In this document: positions 36,054 to 45,060 of the stretch, piece after piece
Layout: each line of letters opens with the position of its first letter
Position numbering within the stretch: the first letter of the stretch is position 1
Source: Corynebacterium sp. CNCTC7651
GTDB taxonomy: Bacteria; Actinomycetota; Actinomycetes; Mycobacteriales; Mycobacteriaceae
Length of the DNA: 64,000 nucleotides
Assembly: GCF_021496665.1 (NCBI RefSeq)
Contig: NZ_CP071246.1
Coordinates: 744,001-808,000, forward strand
Direction: 5' to 3'
Position numbers and translations under genes: made by a program
The notes under the pieces: generated by a model
Seen by the model: only the letters and a program-made list of their open reading frames with translations
Databases searched by the model: none
Told to the model about the DNA's origin: nothing

Positions 36054-36731
36054 TTGATTCCTAGCTTTCCGAAAAATCCCGGTCCCGCCTTGTCTCACCC
36101 AACTCGGTCTCACCCAACTCGGTCTCAGCCGACACGCACGCCTTCGACCCCCGCCGCAGCAACGCCTGCCGCGGGTGTTTCGCGCGCGCACCGGCTCGTG
36201 GCGGGCTTGCGCGAGTTTGTGAAGTTCGGCCTCGTCGGCGGTTCCGGCGTGCTAGTCAACTTCCTGGTGTTTTACGCAGTAAAGAAGCTTATCGACGCCG
36301 GCTTCAACATCCACGAATCCGAAGTCTTCCTGAACCTGCTGGGCACGCGGTGGAACATCCGCTGGTACCACGTGCTGTCCACCATCGCGTTCTTGGTGGC
36401 CAATACGTGGAATTACCAGCTGAACCGTTCCTGGACGTTCAGGCACGTGCCGCAGCGTTCTTGGCTGCGCGGGTACTTCCCGTTCCTAGCAACGGGCGTC
36501 GTGGCGCTGGTGGTGTCGCTCACCGTGATGACGCTGCTGATGAACGAAACGTCGCCCCTGGCGCTGCCGTCCGACATTTTCGACGACTCCACGGGCCTGC
36601 GCACCAAGTCCTACTGGGCACAGGCGATCTCGACGTTCGTGGCCATGCCCGTGAACTTCTTCATCAACAAGTTTTGGACGTTCGGGAAGCCCAAGGTGGT
36701 CCCCGTCTCCGAGGCCGCCGCCGGACGCTAG
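36054..36731 (+). CDS. GtrA family membrane protein
   Basis: About 225 residues from a TTG at 36054; the true start is uncertain, since the first 50 residues are a low-complexity Pro/Thr/Ser tail encoded by a tandem CCCAACTCGGTCTCA repeat near 36098-36130. The GtrA domain begins F-V-K-F-G-L-V-G-G-S-G-V-L-V-N-F and has four helices, with W-N-Y-Q-L-N-R-S-W-T-F and N-F-F-I-N-K-F-W-T-F. GtrA proteins help flip or supply polyprenyl-linked sugars for wall polysaccharides. A motif copy at 36297 reads K-L-I-D-A. Confidence 0.85.
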   Translation: MIPSFPKNPGPALSHPTRSHPTRSQPTRTPSTPAAATPAAGVSRAHRLVAGLREFVKFGLVGGSGVLVNFLVFYAVKKLIDAGFNIHESEVFLNLLGTRWNIRWYHVLSTIAFLVANTWNYQLNRSWTFRHVPQRSWLRGYFPFLATGVVALVVSLTVMTLLMNETSPLALPSDIFDDSTGLRTKSYWAQAISTFVAMPVNFFINKFWTFGKPKVVPVSEAAAGR

Positions 36732-36751
36732 CCGGTAATCAGCACCGCACG

Positions 36752-37540
36752 TTAGCTCGCGATCGGCAGCGCCCGCTGCGCTGGGCCGGGTTTCCCGCCG
36801 CGCTTGTCGCTTCCCCGATCTGCGCGGTACGCGTTCAACATCCCGATCACAGGGTGGATCAGCGCCACATTGAGGTCGATGGCGTGCTGCCGCGAGAGGT
36901 ACTCCGCACCCGTCATGGTGGTGCCGTCGCTGCGCTGGATCAGCACGTCGAGATCGCCGCTCATGATCTCCATGTGTTGTTCGAGCGTTAGCAGTATCAC
37001 CGCCTGCTCCTTGCCCTCGGTCGAACCGAACCCGCCATGCTGCAGTAGGTCGATGAGCAAGCCGATGCTGCGGGCGTTATCCTCGAACGATGCTGGCTCC
37101 GTCAGCTTCTCCGCCGGCTGCGACCCCTTCGCCGGCTGCGACCCCTGCTCGTTCGGTGCCTTGCGCGTGTGCTCCTGCTTCTTCGGGGCTTTCCGCTTGG
37201 GGACGCTCGCTTTCACAGCCTTCTCGAACTCCGCATACGTGGCGGGATTGGCTAAAAGCCTCACCCGGTAGCGCCACTGCTCGGCGGGGTTCAGGTGGGC
37301 GATGCGGCGCTCCAGCGTCGTTAGCTGATCGAGCGTGAACCCGCCGGCCCGGGCATTGCTCAACCCGCGGCGCTGAAACTTGCTGTATTTGCTTGGGCCG
37401 AGGTAAACGTCGTGCAGTTTGGCCCACATACGCACGGTGGTGGGGTTGATTCCGGCGTCGAGCGCCGCTTGGCGGTCAAAGTCGGCAAGGGTGTCGATGG
37501 TGGCGTTGGACAGGGCATCAATGAGTGAAGTGAAGTTCAT
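36752..37540 (-). CDS. HNH endonuclease family protein lacking the HNH domain
   Basis: A 262-residue protein that matches the N-terminal part of the large corynebacterial HNH endonuclease family (start M-N-F-T-S-L-I-D-A-L, then K-L-H-D-V-Y-L-G-P-S-K, a Lys/Pro-rich linker, and D-G-T-T-M-T-G-A-E-Y-L). In that family an HNH zinc module follows; here the protein ends about 50 residues after M-T-G-A-E-Y-L with no Cys-x-x-Cys or H-N-H. It is either a truncated relic or a DNA-binding derivative. Two DnaA boxes lie directly upstream. Confidence 0.7.
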   Translation of the reverse strand: MNFTSLIDALSNATIDTLADFDRQAALDAGINPTTVRMWAKLHDVYLGPSKYSKFQRRGLSNARAGGFTLDQLTTLERRIAHLNPAEQWRYRVRLLANPATYAEFEKAVKASVPKRKAPKKQEHTRKAPNEQGSQPAKGSQPAEKLTEPASFEDNARSIGLLIDLLQHGGFGSTEGKEQAVILLTLEQHMEIMSGDLDVLIQRSDGTTMTGAEYLSRQHAIDLNVALIHPVIGMLNAYRADRGSDKRGGKPGPAQRALPIAS

Positions 37541-37562
37541 GCCCCGAAACCTAGAGCGAGAA

Positions 37563-37622
37563 CGAGGATCCGTAAAACGTTTATCCACAATCCGGCGGAT
37601 CACGGAAAACGTTATCCACAGG
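37563..37622 (+). promoter_or_regulatory. paired DnaA boxes in a 31 bp direct repeat
   Basis: Perfect TTATCCACA boxes at 37581-37589 and 37612-37620, same orientation, 31 bp apart (about three helical turns). Each is preceded by a similar GGATC..AAAACGTT sequence, so the whole unit is an imperfect direct repeat. It lies between the HNH-family gene and the GNAT gene, outside coding sequence. Confidence 0.7.
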
Positions 37623-37631
37623 CAATTTTCA

Positions 37632-38195
37632 TTAAGCCGGCCGCGGGTCCGTTGCCAGGAGCGAATACTGCGCAATGTCGTGGAATTTCCCGTGCAGCAG
37701 CTCGCCATCGCGGATGATGCCCTCGAAGGTGTAGCCGCACACCTCAGCGACGTGGCGGGAGGCGGCGTTGTCCACACCAGCGCGAATCTCCAACCGATGA
37801 ACTCCCTGGTCGAACGCATGGGAGCTCACCATTGCGACGGCGCGGCGCATGAGTCCCTGGCCGCGTGCCCACGGAGTGGTGCTGTAACCGAAGTCAGCCG
37901 AGCGGTGCATCTCGCTGCCTAGGCGTAGCGAGATGTTGCCGCTGTAGCGGCCGCCCTGGACCAACACCCATTCGGCTGACGTGGACCTGTCGCGGCGGAT
38001 ATACTCCTCCGCATCGGCAGCCGTGTACTCCAACGGGACCTGCGTCCACCGCACCATGCGCTCGTCGCGGCAAGCCGAAACAATGTCATCGACAAGGTTA
38101 GGCAGCGTGCCCACCTCTGACCATGGAAGCAGCGTCAGGTCGCCGTCAAGGAGCGTGGGGCAGGAGATCGGCCAGGAGAATTCGGGAAGCGCCAT
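37632..38195 (-). CDS. RimJ/RimL-type GNAT acetyltransferase
   Basis: A 187-residue GNAT protein. The acetyl-CoA loop is A-R-G-Q-G-L-M near residue 111, and the last core has G-V-D-N-A-A-S-R-H-V-A-E-V-C-G-Y-T-F-E-G, the signature of the RimJ/RimL group that acetylates protein N-termini or small amines. Its ATG overlaps the dapD stop, so it is in the dapD transcript. The target is unknown. Confidence 0.85.
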   Translation of the reverse strand: MALPEFSWPISCPTLLDGDLTLLPWSEVGTLPNLVDDIVSACRDERMVRWTQVPLEYTAADAEEYIRRDRSTSAEWVLVQGGRYSGNISLRLGSEMHRSADFGYSTTPWARGQGLMRRAVAMVSSHAFDQGVHRLEIRAGVDNAASRHVAEVCGYTFEGIIRDGELLHGKFHDIAQYSLLATDPRPA

Positions 38196-39169
38196 TAGTT
38201 CGCGTGCAGCGCCTCGTTGAGCTCGATGCCTTTCGCAGGCACGACCTCGATGGCACCGGTCAGGGAGTTGCGTCGGAACTGCAGGCCGTTCTTGCCGGAC
38301 ACCTCGAGCGCCTTCACAGTCGCGCCGTCTTCGCGGCCGAGCGCCTGGGCGACCTCCGCGGTGAGCACAACCTTTGAGGAGGCGGTGACGTAGAGGCCGG
38401 CTTCGACCACGCAGTCGTCGCCAAGCGAAATGCCCACGCCCGCGTTGGCGCCGAGCAGGCAGCGCTCGCCGAGGGTGATGGTCTCCTTGCCGCCGCCGGA
38501 AAGGGTGCCCATGATGGATGCGCCGCCGCCGATGTCGGTGCCGTCGCCCACAATCACACCTGCGGAAATGCGGCCCTCCACCATGGACGCGCCGAGCGTG
38601 CCGGCGTTGAAGTTCACAAACCCCTCGTGCATCACGGTCGTGCCCTCGGCGAGGTGGGCGCCGAGGCGGATGCGGTCCGCGTCACCGATGCGCACGCCCG
38701 ACGGCACCACGTAATCCACCATGCGCGGGAACTTGTCCACGGAGTACACAATCACGGGCCCCTTGGCAGCGAGGCGGCCGCGCGTCATCTGGAAATCGGA
38801 CACCGCGCACGGGCCGTAGTTGGTCCACACGACGTTCGCGAGCAGCCCGAACACCCCGTCCATGTTCGCGCCGTGCGGGCGAATCAGGCGGTGGGATAGC
38901 AGGTGCAGGCGCAGGTACACGTCGTACGCGTCCACCGCGGGCTGGGACAGATCCGCAATCGCGGTCTCCACAGCCACGCGCGCCACACCGCGGTCCTCAT
39001 CTGGGCCGACCAGGTGCGCGAACCGGGCATCCGCTTCCTCCAGGCGGCGCGTGCCGGTCTGGGCTTCATGCTTATCGACGCTCGGAGCCGGATACCACAC
39101 ATCCAGCACCGTGCCGTCGTGGGTAACAGTGGCCAGGCCGCGCGCGTACGCGGAGGTTGGGGAAGTCAT
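38195..39169 (-). CDS. dapD: tetrahydrodipicolinate N-succinyltransferase
   Basis: A 324-residue actinobacterial DapD. The N-terminal helical part is followed from about residue 110 by [15 protein letters not shown] and the hexapeptide repeats of a left-handed beta-helix ([16 protein letters not shown]). It adds succinate to tetrahydrodipicolinate in lysine/DAP synthesis. A loop near residue 30 holds S-V-D-K-H-E, encoded by a dispersed-motif copy (39070). TAAGGT lies 7 nt before the ATG. GNAT follows with overlap. Confidence 0.93.
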   Translation of the reverse strand: MTSPTSAYARGLATVTHDGTVLDVWYPAPSVDKHEAQTGTRRLEEADARFAHLVGPDEDRGVARVAVETAIADLSQPAVDAYDVYLRLHLLSHRLIRPHGANMDGVFGLLANVVWTNYGPCAVSDFQMTRGRLAAKGPVIVYSVDKFPRMVDYVVPSGVRIGDADRIRLGAHLAEGTTVMHEGFVNFNAGTLGASMVEGRISAGVIVGDGTDIGGGASIMGTLSGGGKETITLGERCLLGANAGVGISLGDDCVVEAGLYVTASSKVVLTAEVAQALGREDGATVKALEVSGKNGLQFRRNSLTGAIEVVPAKGIELNEALHAN

Positions 39170-39176
39170 GGGAGCT

Positions 39177-39182
39177 ACCTTA
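39177..39182 (-). promoter_or_regulatory. -10 element of leaderless dapD
   Basis: TAAGGT on the minus strand, 7 nt before the dapD ATG at 39169. Confidence 0.5.
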
Positions 39183-39202
39183 AAACATTATTGGGGCGGA
39201 GG

Positions 39203-40639
39203 TTACCTGACCCTCCGGCCGCGGGTGGTGAAGGACAAAGCGATCAACCCCGCGGACAGGATGCTGACGGAGATGACCTGGCTGCGCGAAGAGTCGTCGA
39301 AAAGCATGAGTGCAACGAGCCCCAGAAGCGCGGCGAGCGCCACCCACGGCACCCAGCTGGAGCCGCGGACCTGGACGGCGGAGCCCGTGATTTCCGGCTT
39401 CAGCTTGATGTAGCTGAGCGTGATCATGATCCAGGTGACGATGAGGCAGCCGCCGGTGGCGTTCATGATGAAATCGATCATCCCCGGCGGGTTCCACCAC
39501 TGCAGGCCGACCGCCACGAACGCGAAGAAGACGGAGACGAGCACGGAGTTCATCGGCACGCCATTGCGGTTGGTGCGCGCCATCCAGCGCGGAGCGTCGC
39601 CTTCGAGCGCCTGCTGGTAGGCGAGGCGGGACGTGCCGTAGAGCTGAGCGTTGAACGCGGAAAGAAGCGCCAGCACGATCACGGCCTCCATGAAGCCGGC
39701 GGCGCCGGGAATGTTCGCCATCTCGAGGACCTGGGTGAAGGGTGAGGTGGCGGCAGAATCAGCACCGTCGATCTGCGCGTATGGCAGCAGCAGAATGATG
39801 ACGATGACGGAGCCGACGTAGAACAGCGCGATGCGCCAGATGATGGAGTTGACCGCGGTTTTGACGGCCTGCGCCGGGTTCTCGGACTCCGCCGCGGCGA
39901 TGGTGACCACCTCGATGCCGCCGAACGCGAACGCGACGGCCAGCAGGCCAGCGGCGATACCGGTGATGCCGTTGGGCGCGAACCCGGACTCGCGGACGTT
40001 GCCGAAGCCGACAAAGTCGCTGGCCGGCAGGAGGCCGAGCCAGAGGGCTGCGCCGATAACCAGGAAGCCGAGGATGACGGCGATCTTGATCATGGCGAAC
40101 CAGTACTCGAACTCGCCGAAGCCCTTCACCTGCGCGAGGTTCACGGCCGTGAGGGCGGCCACGACAATCAGCGCCGGCACCCACTGCGGCACGTCGAACC
40201 AGCTGGCCATGATGGCGGACGCGCCCGTGATTTCCGCGCCGCACGCCATGATGAGGAGGAACCAGTAAATCCAGCCGAGGAGGAACCCGGCCCAGTGGCC
40301 GAACGCCTGGCGGCCGTAGGTGGCAAAAGAGCCTGACGACGGTCGCGCCGCCGCCATCTCGCCCAGCATGCGCATGACCGCGATGACGATGGCGCCGGCG
40401 ATGACGTAGGCGATCAGGATCGCGGGGCCGGCCGCGCGGATACCCACGCCGACGCCGAGGAAGAGGCCCGCGCCGACGGCGGTGCCCAGACCCATGAGCG
40501 TGAGGTGGCGGGTTTTCAGGCCGCTGCCCAGGTCGGTACCGGTGCCGGGGCTGTTGCCGGCGCTGTTGCCGGGGCTGGTGATAGTGCCGGTGCTGGCGTT
40601 AGTGCCGGTGTTGGAGTGAGCGTGGTGTGCGGTAGTCAT
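39203..40639 (-). CDS. APC family amino acid permease
   Basis: A 478-residue permease with 12 predicted helices. The low-complexity N-terminus (Asn/Thr/Gly/Ser) is followed by R-H-L-T-L-M-G-L-G-T-A-V-G-A-G-L-F-L-G, the helix 1 signature of amino acid/cation symporters of the GABA/proline/aromatic type. The substrate cannot be named. Start at 40639 has GAAAGGA upstream. It lies 4 nt after a close paralogue. Confidence 0.9.
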   Translation of the reverse strand: MTTAHHAHSNTGTNASTGTITSPGNSAGNSPGTGTDLGSGLKTRHLTLMGLGTAVGAGLFLGVGVGIRAAGPAILIAYVIAGAIVIAVMRMLGEMAAARPSSGSFATYGRQAFGHWAGFLLGWIYWFLLIMACGAEITGASAIMASWFDVPQWVPALIVVAALTAVNLAQVKGFGEFEYWFAMIKIAVILGFLVIGAALWLGLLPASDFVGFGNVRESGFAPNGITGIAAGLLAVAFAFGGIEVVTIAAAESENPAQAVKTAVNSIIWRIALFYVGSVIVIILLLPYAQIDGADSAATSPFTQVLEMANIPGAAGFMEAVIVLALLSAFNAQLYGTSRLAYQQALEGDAPRWMARTNRNGVPMNSVLVSVFFAFVAVGLQWWNPPGMIDFIMNATGGCLIVTWIMITLSYIKLKPEITGSAVQVRGSSWVPWVALAALLGLVALMLFDDSSRSQVISVSILSAGLIALSFTTRGRRVR

Positions 40640-40643
40640 GTGA

Positions 40644-42074
40644 CTAGATTTCCTTTCGCGTCCACAGCAAGCTGGCCAGCGCAATCACGCCGACGACGAC
40701 GGCCACCGCGAGGACTTGGAAGCGACCGTCTGGGGTGGTGAACATCAGCGCGACAATGCCGGCCGCCAGGGCGATGGTGGCCCACGGCAAGACCTTGGGC
40801 GCCCACATGCGCACCTGCGTGATCTCGCCGGATGCCTCGAGGCGCGGGTGGAGGCGGATGAACGAGAACGCGATGGCGAACCAAATGACAATCAGGCAGC
40901 CACCGACCGCGTTGAGCAGGAACGCCAAGAGACCGGGAGGGTTCCAATACTGCAGCGCAACCGCGCCGAGCCCGAACAGCACCGAGACGATAACGGCGCG
41001 AACCGGCACCCCGCGGGCATCGGTGACGGCGAAGGCGGCGGGTGCGTCCCCACGCACAGCGAGGTTGTGCAGGAACCGGGACGATCCGTAGATCTGGGTG
41101 CTGCACGCAGAGAGCAGCGCGATCACGATCACCGCCTCCATGATGCCCACGGCACCCGGGATGTTGGCCATGCTGAGTACGGCGGTAAACGGGGACTCGG
41201 AGGCGGAGTTCGCCCCGCCGATCTGCTCGAACGGCAGCAGCAGCACGATGAGCAGCACCGAGCCGATGTAGAAGACGCTGATGCGCCAGATAATGGAGCG
41301 GATCGCAGAGTGCACGGCTACCTCCGGCTCTTCCGACTCCGCCGCGGCGATGGTCACTAGCTCGATGCCGCCGAACGCGAACGCGACGGCAAGCAGCGCG
41401 GTGGCTACACCGCCCCAGCCGTTGGGCATGAACCCGACCTCGCGGACGTTGCTCAAGCCCACAAACGAGGTGCCGGGCAGCACTCCCAGCCACAACAGCA
41501 CGCCGAGGATAAGGAAACCGACAATCACCGCCACTTTGATCAGGGCGAACCAGAACTCGAACTCGCCGTAATTGCGCACGGCCGCGAAGTTGATCAGCGT
41601 GAATACCACGATGGCTGCCAGCGCCGGGATCCACGCGGAGATGCCGAACCAGGCGGCGATGATGGCGGAGGCGCCGGTGATTTCCACCGCCATGATCATG
41701 ATCATCATGAACCAGTACAACCAGCCCACGGTGAACCCTGCCCACGGCCCGAAGGCCTGCTCGGCATAGGTGGAGAACGTGCCGGACGACGGCCGCGCCG
41801 CCACCATCTCCGCCAGCATCTGCATCACGCACACCGTGATCGCGCCGGCGATCACGTACGCCAGCAGCACCGCCGGCCCGGCCGCGGCGATTCCCACACC
41901 CGTACCCAAAAACAGCCCCGCGCCGATCGCGGAGCCCAAGCCCATCATGGTCAGGTGCCGGGTTTTCAGCCCGCGGCTGAGCGCCGTTTCCGGCGCGGCT
42001 GCAGGCACAGCTGGGGGCGCAGGCGCGGGCACAGGCGCAGGCTGCGGCGCACCGGGGGAGACGGTAGAAGACAT
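40644..42074 (-). CDS. APC family amino acid permease, paralogue of its neighbour
   Basis: A 476-residue permease very similar to the downstream one over the whole membrane part (R-H-L-T-M-M-G-L-G-S-A-I-G-A-G-L-F-L-G at helix 1; G-G-I-E-L-V-T-I-A-A-A-E-S near residue 225). The N-terminus is a different low-complexity Pro/Ala/Val tail, so the pair arose by tandem duplication followed by divergence of the tails. TAATGT lies 7 nt before the ATG. Both stand between dapD and dapD2. Confidence 0.9.
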   Translation of the reverse strand: MSSTVSPGAPQPAPVPAPAPPAVPAAAPETALSRGLKTRHLTMMGLGSAIGAGLFLGTGVGIAAAGPAVLLAYVIAGAITVCVMQMLAEMVAARPSSGTFSTYAEQAFGPWAGFTVGWLYWFMMIMIMAVEITGASAIIAAWFGISAWIPALAAIVVFTLINFAAVRNYGEFEFWFALIKVAVIVGFLILGVLLWLGVLPGTSFVGLSNVREVGFMPNGWGGVATALLAVAFAFGGIELVTIAAAESEEPEVAVHSAIRSIIWRISVFYIGSVLLIVLLLPFEQIGGANSASESPFTAVLSMANIPGAVGIMEAVIVIALLSACSTQIYGSSRFLHNLAVRGDAPAAFAVTDARGVPVRAVIVSVLFGLGAVALQYWNPPGLLAFLLNAVGGCLIVIWFAIAFSFIRLHPRLEASGEITQVRMWAPKVLPWATIALAAGIVALMFTTPDGRFQVLAVAVVVGVIALASLLWTRKEI

Positions 42075-42081
42075 GCGTCAC

Positions 42082-42087
42082 ACATTA
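42082..42087 (-). promoter_or_regulatory. -10 element of leaderless permease gene
   Basis: TAATGT on the minus strand, 7 nt before the ATG at 42074. It probably serves both permease genes. Confidence 0.5.
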
Positions 42088-42127
42088 AACGCCCTATGGT
42101 CGGACGTTTGCACCGCCTCCGGGCGAA

Positions 42128-43084
42128 CTACAGGCGGATCGACGGCCCCACGTCAGGGCGAGTGCGCAACACCGGCGAATTCGAGAACGGCTCGTTGGAA
42201 ATCAAGAGGTTATCCTGCCCGGCGACATCTTTGGCGGTGACGGATTGGCCGAAGCGAGCGTCGAAAAGCACGGTGTCCGGCTCAAGGATCACCCCGAGCC
42301 CGACCTCGCAGTTGTCCCCCAGGTCCACCTCGATGACGCCGGACGCGTGGCGCAGCAGGCAGTTCTCGCCGATCCGCAGCGGCTTGCGGTTGCGGCCGGT
42401 GCCGGAGCGCGCCATGACGACGGCGGACAGCGCAATCTTCGTGCCCTGGCCGATGGTGACGGAGGAGGACATGCGGCCCTCGATGCGCGCCGGGCCGATC
42501 GCGCCGGCGTTGTAGGACACGAACCCTTCGCGCAGCACCGCCGTGCCCGGCGCGAGGTAGGCGCCCAGGCGCACGCGGTCGGCTTCCGCGATGGACACGC
42601 CGGACGGCACGACGTAATCGACCATGCGCGGCAGGCGCTCGATGCTCCATACCTGGATCGTGCCGCGCGAGCGCAGGTTGGTGCGGATGTACTCGAAGTT
42701 GTCGGACAGGCACGGGCCCTTGTTGGTCCACACCACCGGCACGAGGTGCTCGAGGCAGTCCTCCATGTTGATGGTGGTGGGTTTGATCAGTCGGTGGGAG
42801 AGGAGGTGCAGGCGCAGGTACACGTCGTGCGCGTCCACGGGAGGCTGGTCCAGGTCCGCGATGGTGGTGCGCACGGGCACCAGTTCGACGAGGCGGTCGC
42901 GGTCCATGCCCACGAGGTTGAGGAAACGATCCGACAGGTCGCGCGCGCTCACGCGCTCGGTGCCGGTGATGTGGTGCGGCTGCGCGTCCGAGTCGAAGAG
43001 CGTCGGGTTGGGGAACCAGGTGTCCAGCACGGTCCCATCCATGGCGATATTTGCAATTCCAGTACCCTGTGCTCCCTGCGGCAT
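42128..43084 (-). CDS. dapD2: second DapD-type N-succinyltransferase
   Basis: A 318-residue paralogue of DapD with the same layout: [11 protein letters not shown] in the N-terminal domain, [11 protein letters not shown] near residue 160, then hexapeptide repeats (I-E-G-R-M-S-S-S-V-T-I-G). Relatives in other corynebacteria are called dapD2; whether they act on the same substrate is unclear. TATGAT lies 6 nt before the ATG. It diverges from dapE across 45 bp. A CGTCGAAAAGC copy at 42259 reads L-F-D-A. Confidence 0.85.
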   Translation of the reverse strand: MPQGAQGTGIANIAMDGTVLDTWFPNPTLFDSDAQPHHITGTERVSARDLSDRFLNLVGMDRDRLVELVPVRTTIADLDQPPVDAHDVYLRLHLLSHRLIKPTTINMEDCLEHLVPVVWTNKGPCLSDNFEYIRTNLRSRGTIQVWSIERLPRMVDYVVPSGVSIAEADRVRLGAYLAPGTAVLREGFVSYNAGAIGPARIEGRMSSSVTIGQGTKIALSAVVMARSGTGRNRKPLRIGENCLLRHASGVIEVDLGDNCEVGLGVILEPDTVLFDARFGQSVTAKDVAGQDNLLISNEPFSNSPVLRTRPDVGPSIRL

Positions 43085-43116
43085 GGCCACATCATAACCC
43101 CCGCCGCCGCGGCCCG

Positions 43117-43122
43117 TAGGAT
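43117..43122 (+). promoter_or_regulatory. -10 element of leaderless dapE
   Basis: TAGGAT, exactly 7 nt before the dapE GTG at 43130. The spacer CGGAAGG could also act as a ribosome site. Confidence 0.5.
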
Positions 43123-43129
43123 CGGAAGG

Positions 43130-44215
43130 GTGACTGAGCTTTCGCTTTTCGACGATCCCGTGACCCTGACCGCAGCACTCATCGATATTGAGTCGCCGTC
43201 CCACCACGAGGCCGAGATTGCCGACGCGATCGAGGCTGCGCTTCGTGCGCTGGAGGGCGTGGAGGTGATCCGCCACGGCAACACTGTTGTTGCGCGGACG
43301 CACTTCGGGCTGCCGCAGCGCGTGGTGCTGGCGGGGCACATTGATACGGTGCCGCTGGCGGACAACACGCCGCACCACTTCGACGAGGCGGGCGAGGTGC
43401 TCTACGGCTGCGGGTCGGTGGACATGAAGTCCGGCCTGGCGTGCTACCTGAACGCGTTTGCGCGGCTGTCGCAGGGCGGCTCTGCGTTCGACCTCACGTT
43501 GATTGCCTACGAGTGCGAAGAAGTGGCCACGAAGTACAACGGCCTCTACCACCTGGAGCAGGAGCACCCGGAGCTCTTGGCCGGTGACATTGCGCTGTTG
43601 GGTGAGCCGTCCGGCGGCATCATCGAGGCGGGTTGCCAAGGTTCCATTCGCGTATTCGTTGATGGTCATGGCACCCGCGCGCACTCTGCCCGCAGCTGGC
43701 TGGGCCACAACGCGGCGCACGATCTCGCGGGCGTGCTCACCCGCGTGGCGGCGTATGAGCCGCGGCGCGTCACCATCGCGGGGTGCGAGTACCGCGAGGG
43801 CTTGAACGTTGTCGGCTTAGAGGGGTTCGTGGCCACCAACACGATTCCGGACGAGGCGCGTCTGGTTATCAACTTCCGCTACGCCCCGGACCGCAGCGTC
43901 GAGGACGCGAAGGCGCACCTGGAGGAGGCGCTGGCGCTGGAGGACGGGCTGACGCTGACATACGACGACATCGCTCCCGGCGCCATGCCCGGCCTGGACA
44001 ACCCGGTCGCGGCGAACTTGGTCAAGGCTGTGGGCGGGAACTTCCGCGCGAAATTCGGATGGACGGACGTGGCGCGCTTCTCTAGTCTGGGTGTTCCGGC
44101 CGTCAACTTCGGCCCCGGCGACCCAGGTTTCGCCCACAAACGGGACGAACAGTGCCCGGTGGCGGACATCCGGCACGTGTCGGAGCAGTTGATGGAGTAC
44201 CTCACGGCGCGCTAA
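43130..44215 (+). CDS. dapE: succinyl-diaminopimelate desuccinylase
   Basis: A 361-residue M20-family zinc hydrolase. L-A-G-H-I-D-T-V-P gives the first His/Asp metal site, C-G-S-V-D-M-K-S-G the bridging Asp, Y-E-C-E-E-V the catalytic and metal Glu pair, and F-G-P-G-D near the C-terminus completes the site region. It removes succinate from succinyl-DAP, the step after DapC. The GTG start follows from the -10 spacing. A GCTTTTCGACG motif copy at 43144 codes for L-F-D-D at residues 6-9. Confidence 0.93.
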   Translation: MTELSLFDDPVTLTAALIDIESPSHHEAEIADAIEAALRALEGVEVIRHGNTVVARTHFGLPQRVVLAGHIDTVPLADNTPHHFDEAGEVLYGCGSVDMKSGLACYLNAFARLSQGGSAFDLTLIAYECEEVATKYNGLYHLEQEHPELLAGDIALLGEPSGGIIEAGCQGSIRVFVDGHGTRAHSARSWLGHNAAHDLAGVLTRVAAYEPRRVTIAGCEYREGLNVVGLEGFVATNTIPDEARLVINFRYAPDRSVEDAKAHLEEALALEDGLTLTYDDIAPGAMPGLDNPVAANLVKAVGGNFRAKFGWTDVARFSSLGVPAVNFGPGDPGFAHKRDEQCPVADIRHVSEQLMEYLTAR

Positions 44216-44265
44216 CTCCGCGCGCAGAACTGTTGCATCACCGATAACGAAGGCGAGACACCTTT

Positions 44266-45060
44266 ATGGCCCCGCACATCTTCCCCCGGCCAGACCGCGA
44301 CCGTAAGCTGCGCGGCCCCATCATGGTTCGCAGCGAGGAGGGCCAGGCCTCGACGTATGATCAGCGCCTGCTGGAGTCGCTCGGCCACTCGGACCACGAT
44401 TGGAAGCACGCGGACCCGTGGCGCGTCATGCGCATCCAGTCCGAATTCGTGGCCGGCTTTGACGCGCTGTCCGAGCTGCCGAAGGCCGTCACGGTGTTCG
44501 GCTCGGCCCGTTTGGGCGAGGGCACGCCGGAGTACGAGCAGGCCCGCGAGGTGGGCAAGGCGCTCACCGAGGCTGGCTACGCCGTGATCACCGGCGGCGG
44601 CCCGGGCTTGATGGAGGGCCCGAACCGCGGCGCGCACGAGGCGGACGGCATTTCTGTCGGTTTGGGCATCGAGCTGCCGTTCGAGCAGGGGCTGAATGAC
44701 TGGGTGGATCTGGGCCTGAACTTCCGCTACTTCTTCGCGCGCAAGACCATGTTCTTGAAGTACTCGCAGGCGTTCATTTCGCTGCCGGGCGGCTACGGCA
44801 CGATGGATGAGGTCTTCGAGGTCCTCTGCATGGTGCAGACCGGCAAGGTGACCAATTTCCCGATCGTGCTCATGGGCACGGAGTTCTGGTCCGGGCTCGT
44901 GGACTGGATCCGCAACCAGCAACTCGCGCGCGGCCTGATTTCGGAGGGGGATGACCAGCTGTTCATCGTCACCGATTCCGTGGAGGAGGCTGTCAGCCAC
45001 ATCGTGGAGGCCCACAAGGTGATGACGGACGCGCGCATTAACCAGCAGCACGATGCCTAA
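44266..45060 (+). CDS. LOG family (TIGR00730) Rossmann-fold protein
   Basis: A 264-residue protein with G-G-G-P-G-L-M near residue 112 and P-G-G-Y-G-T-M-D-E near 176, the diagnostic pair of the LOG family, which includes cytokinin-activating phosphoribohydrolases. Older annotation calls these lysine decarboxylases without support. It may release bases from nucleoside monophosphates. The next gene overlaps its end by 8 nt. Confidence 0.88.
   Translation: MAPHIFPRPDRDRKLRGPIMVRSEEGQASTYDQRLLESLGHSDHDWKHADPWRVMRIQSEFVAGFDALSELPKAVTVFGSARLGEGTPEYEQAREVGKALTEAGYAVITGGGPGLMEGPNRGAHEADGISVGLGIELPFEQGLNDWVDLGLNFRYFFARKTMFLKYSQAFISLPGGYGTMDEVFEVLCMVQTGKVTNFPIVLMGTEFWSGLVDWIRNQQLARGLISEGDDQLFIVTDSVEEAVSHIVEAHKVMTDARINQQHDA

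Noticed and set aside
36098..36130. CCCAACTCGGTCTCA repeat as a CRISPR or regulatory repeat
   Set aside because: Only about two and a half units, inside the low-complexity N-terminal tail of the GtrA-family gene.
40510..40625. GGTGCTGGCGTTAGTG-like repetitive stretch as a minisatellite
   Set aside because: It encodes the low-complexity Asn/Thr/Gly tail of the permease and the units are irregular.
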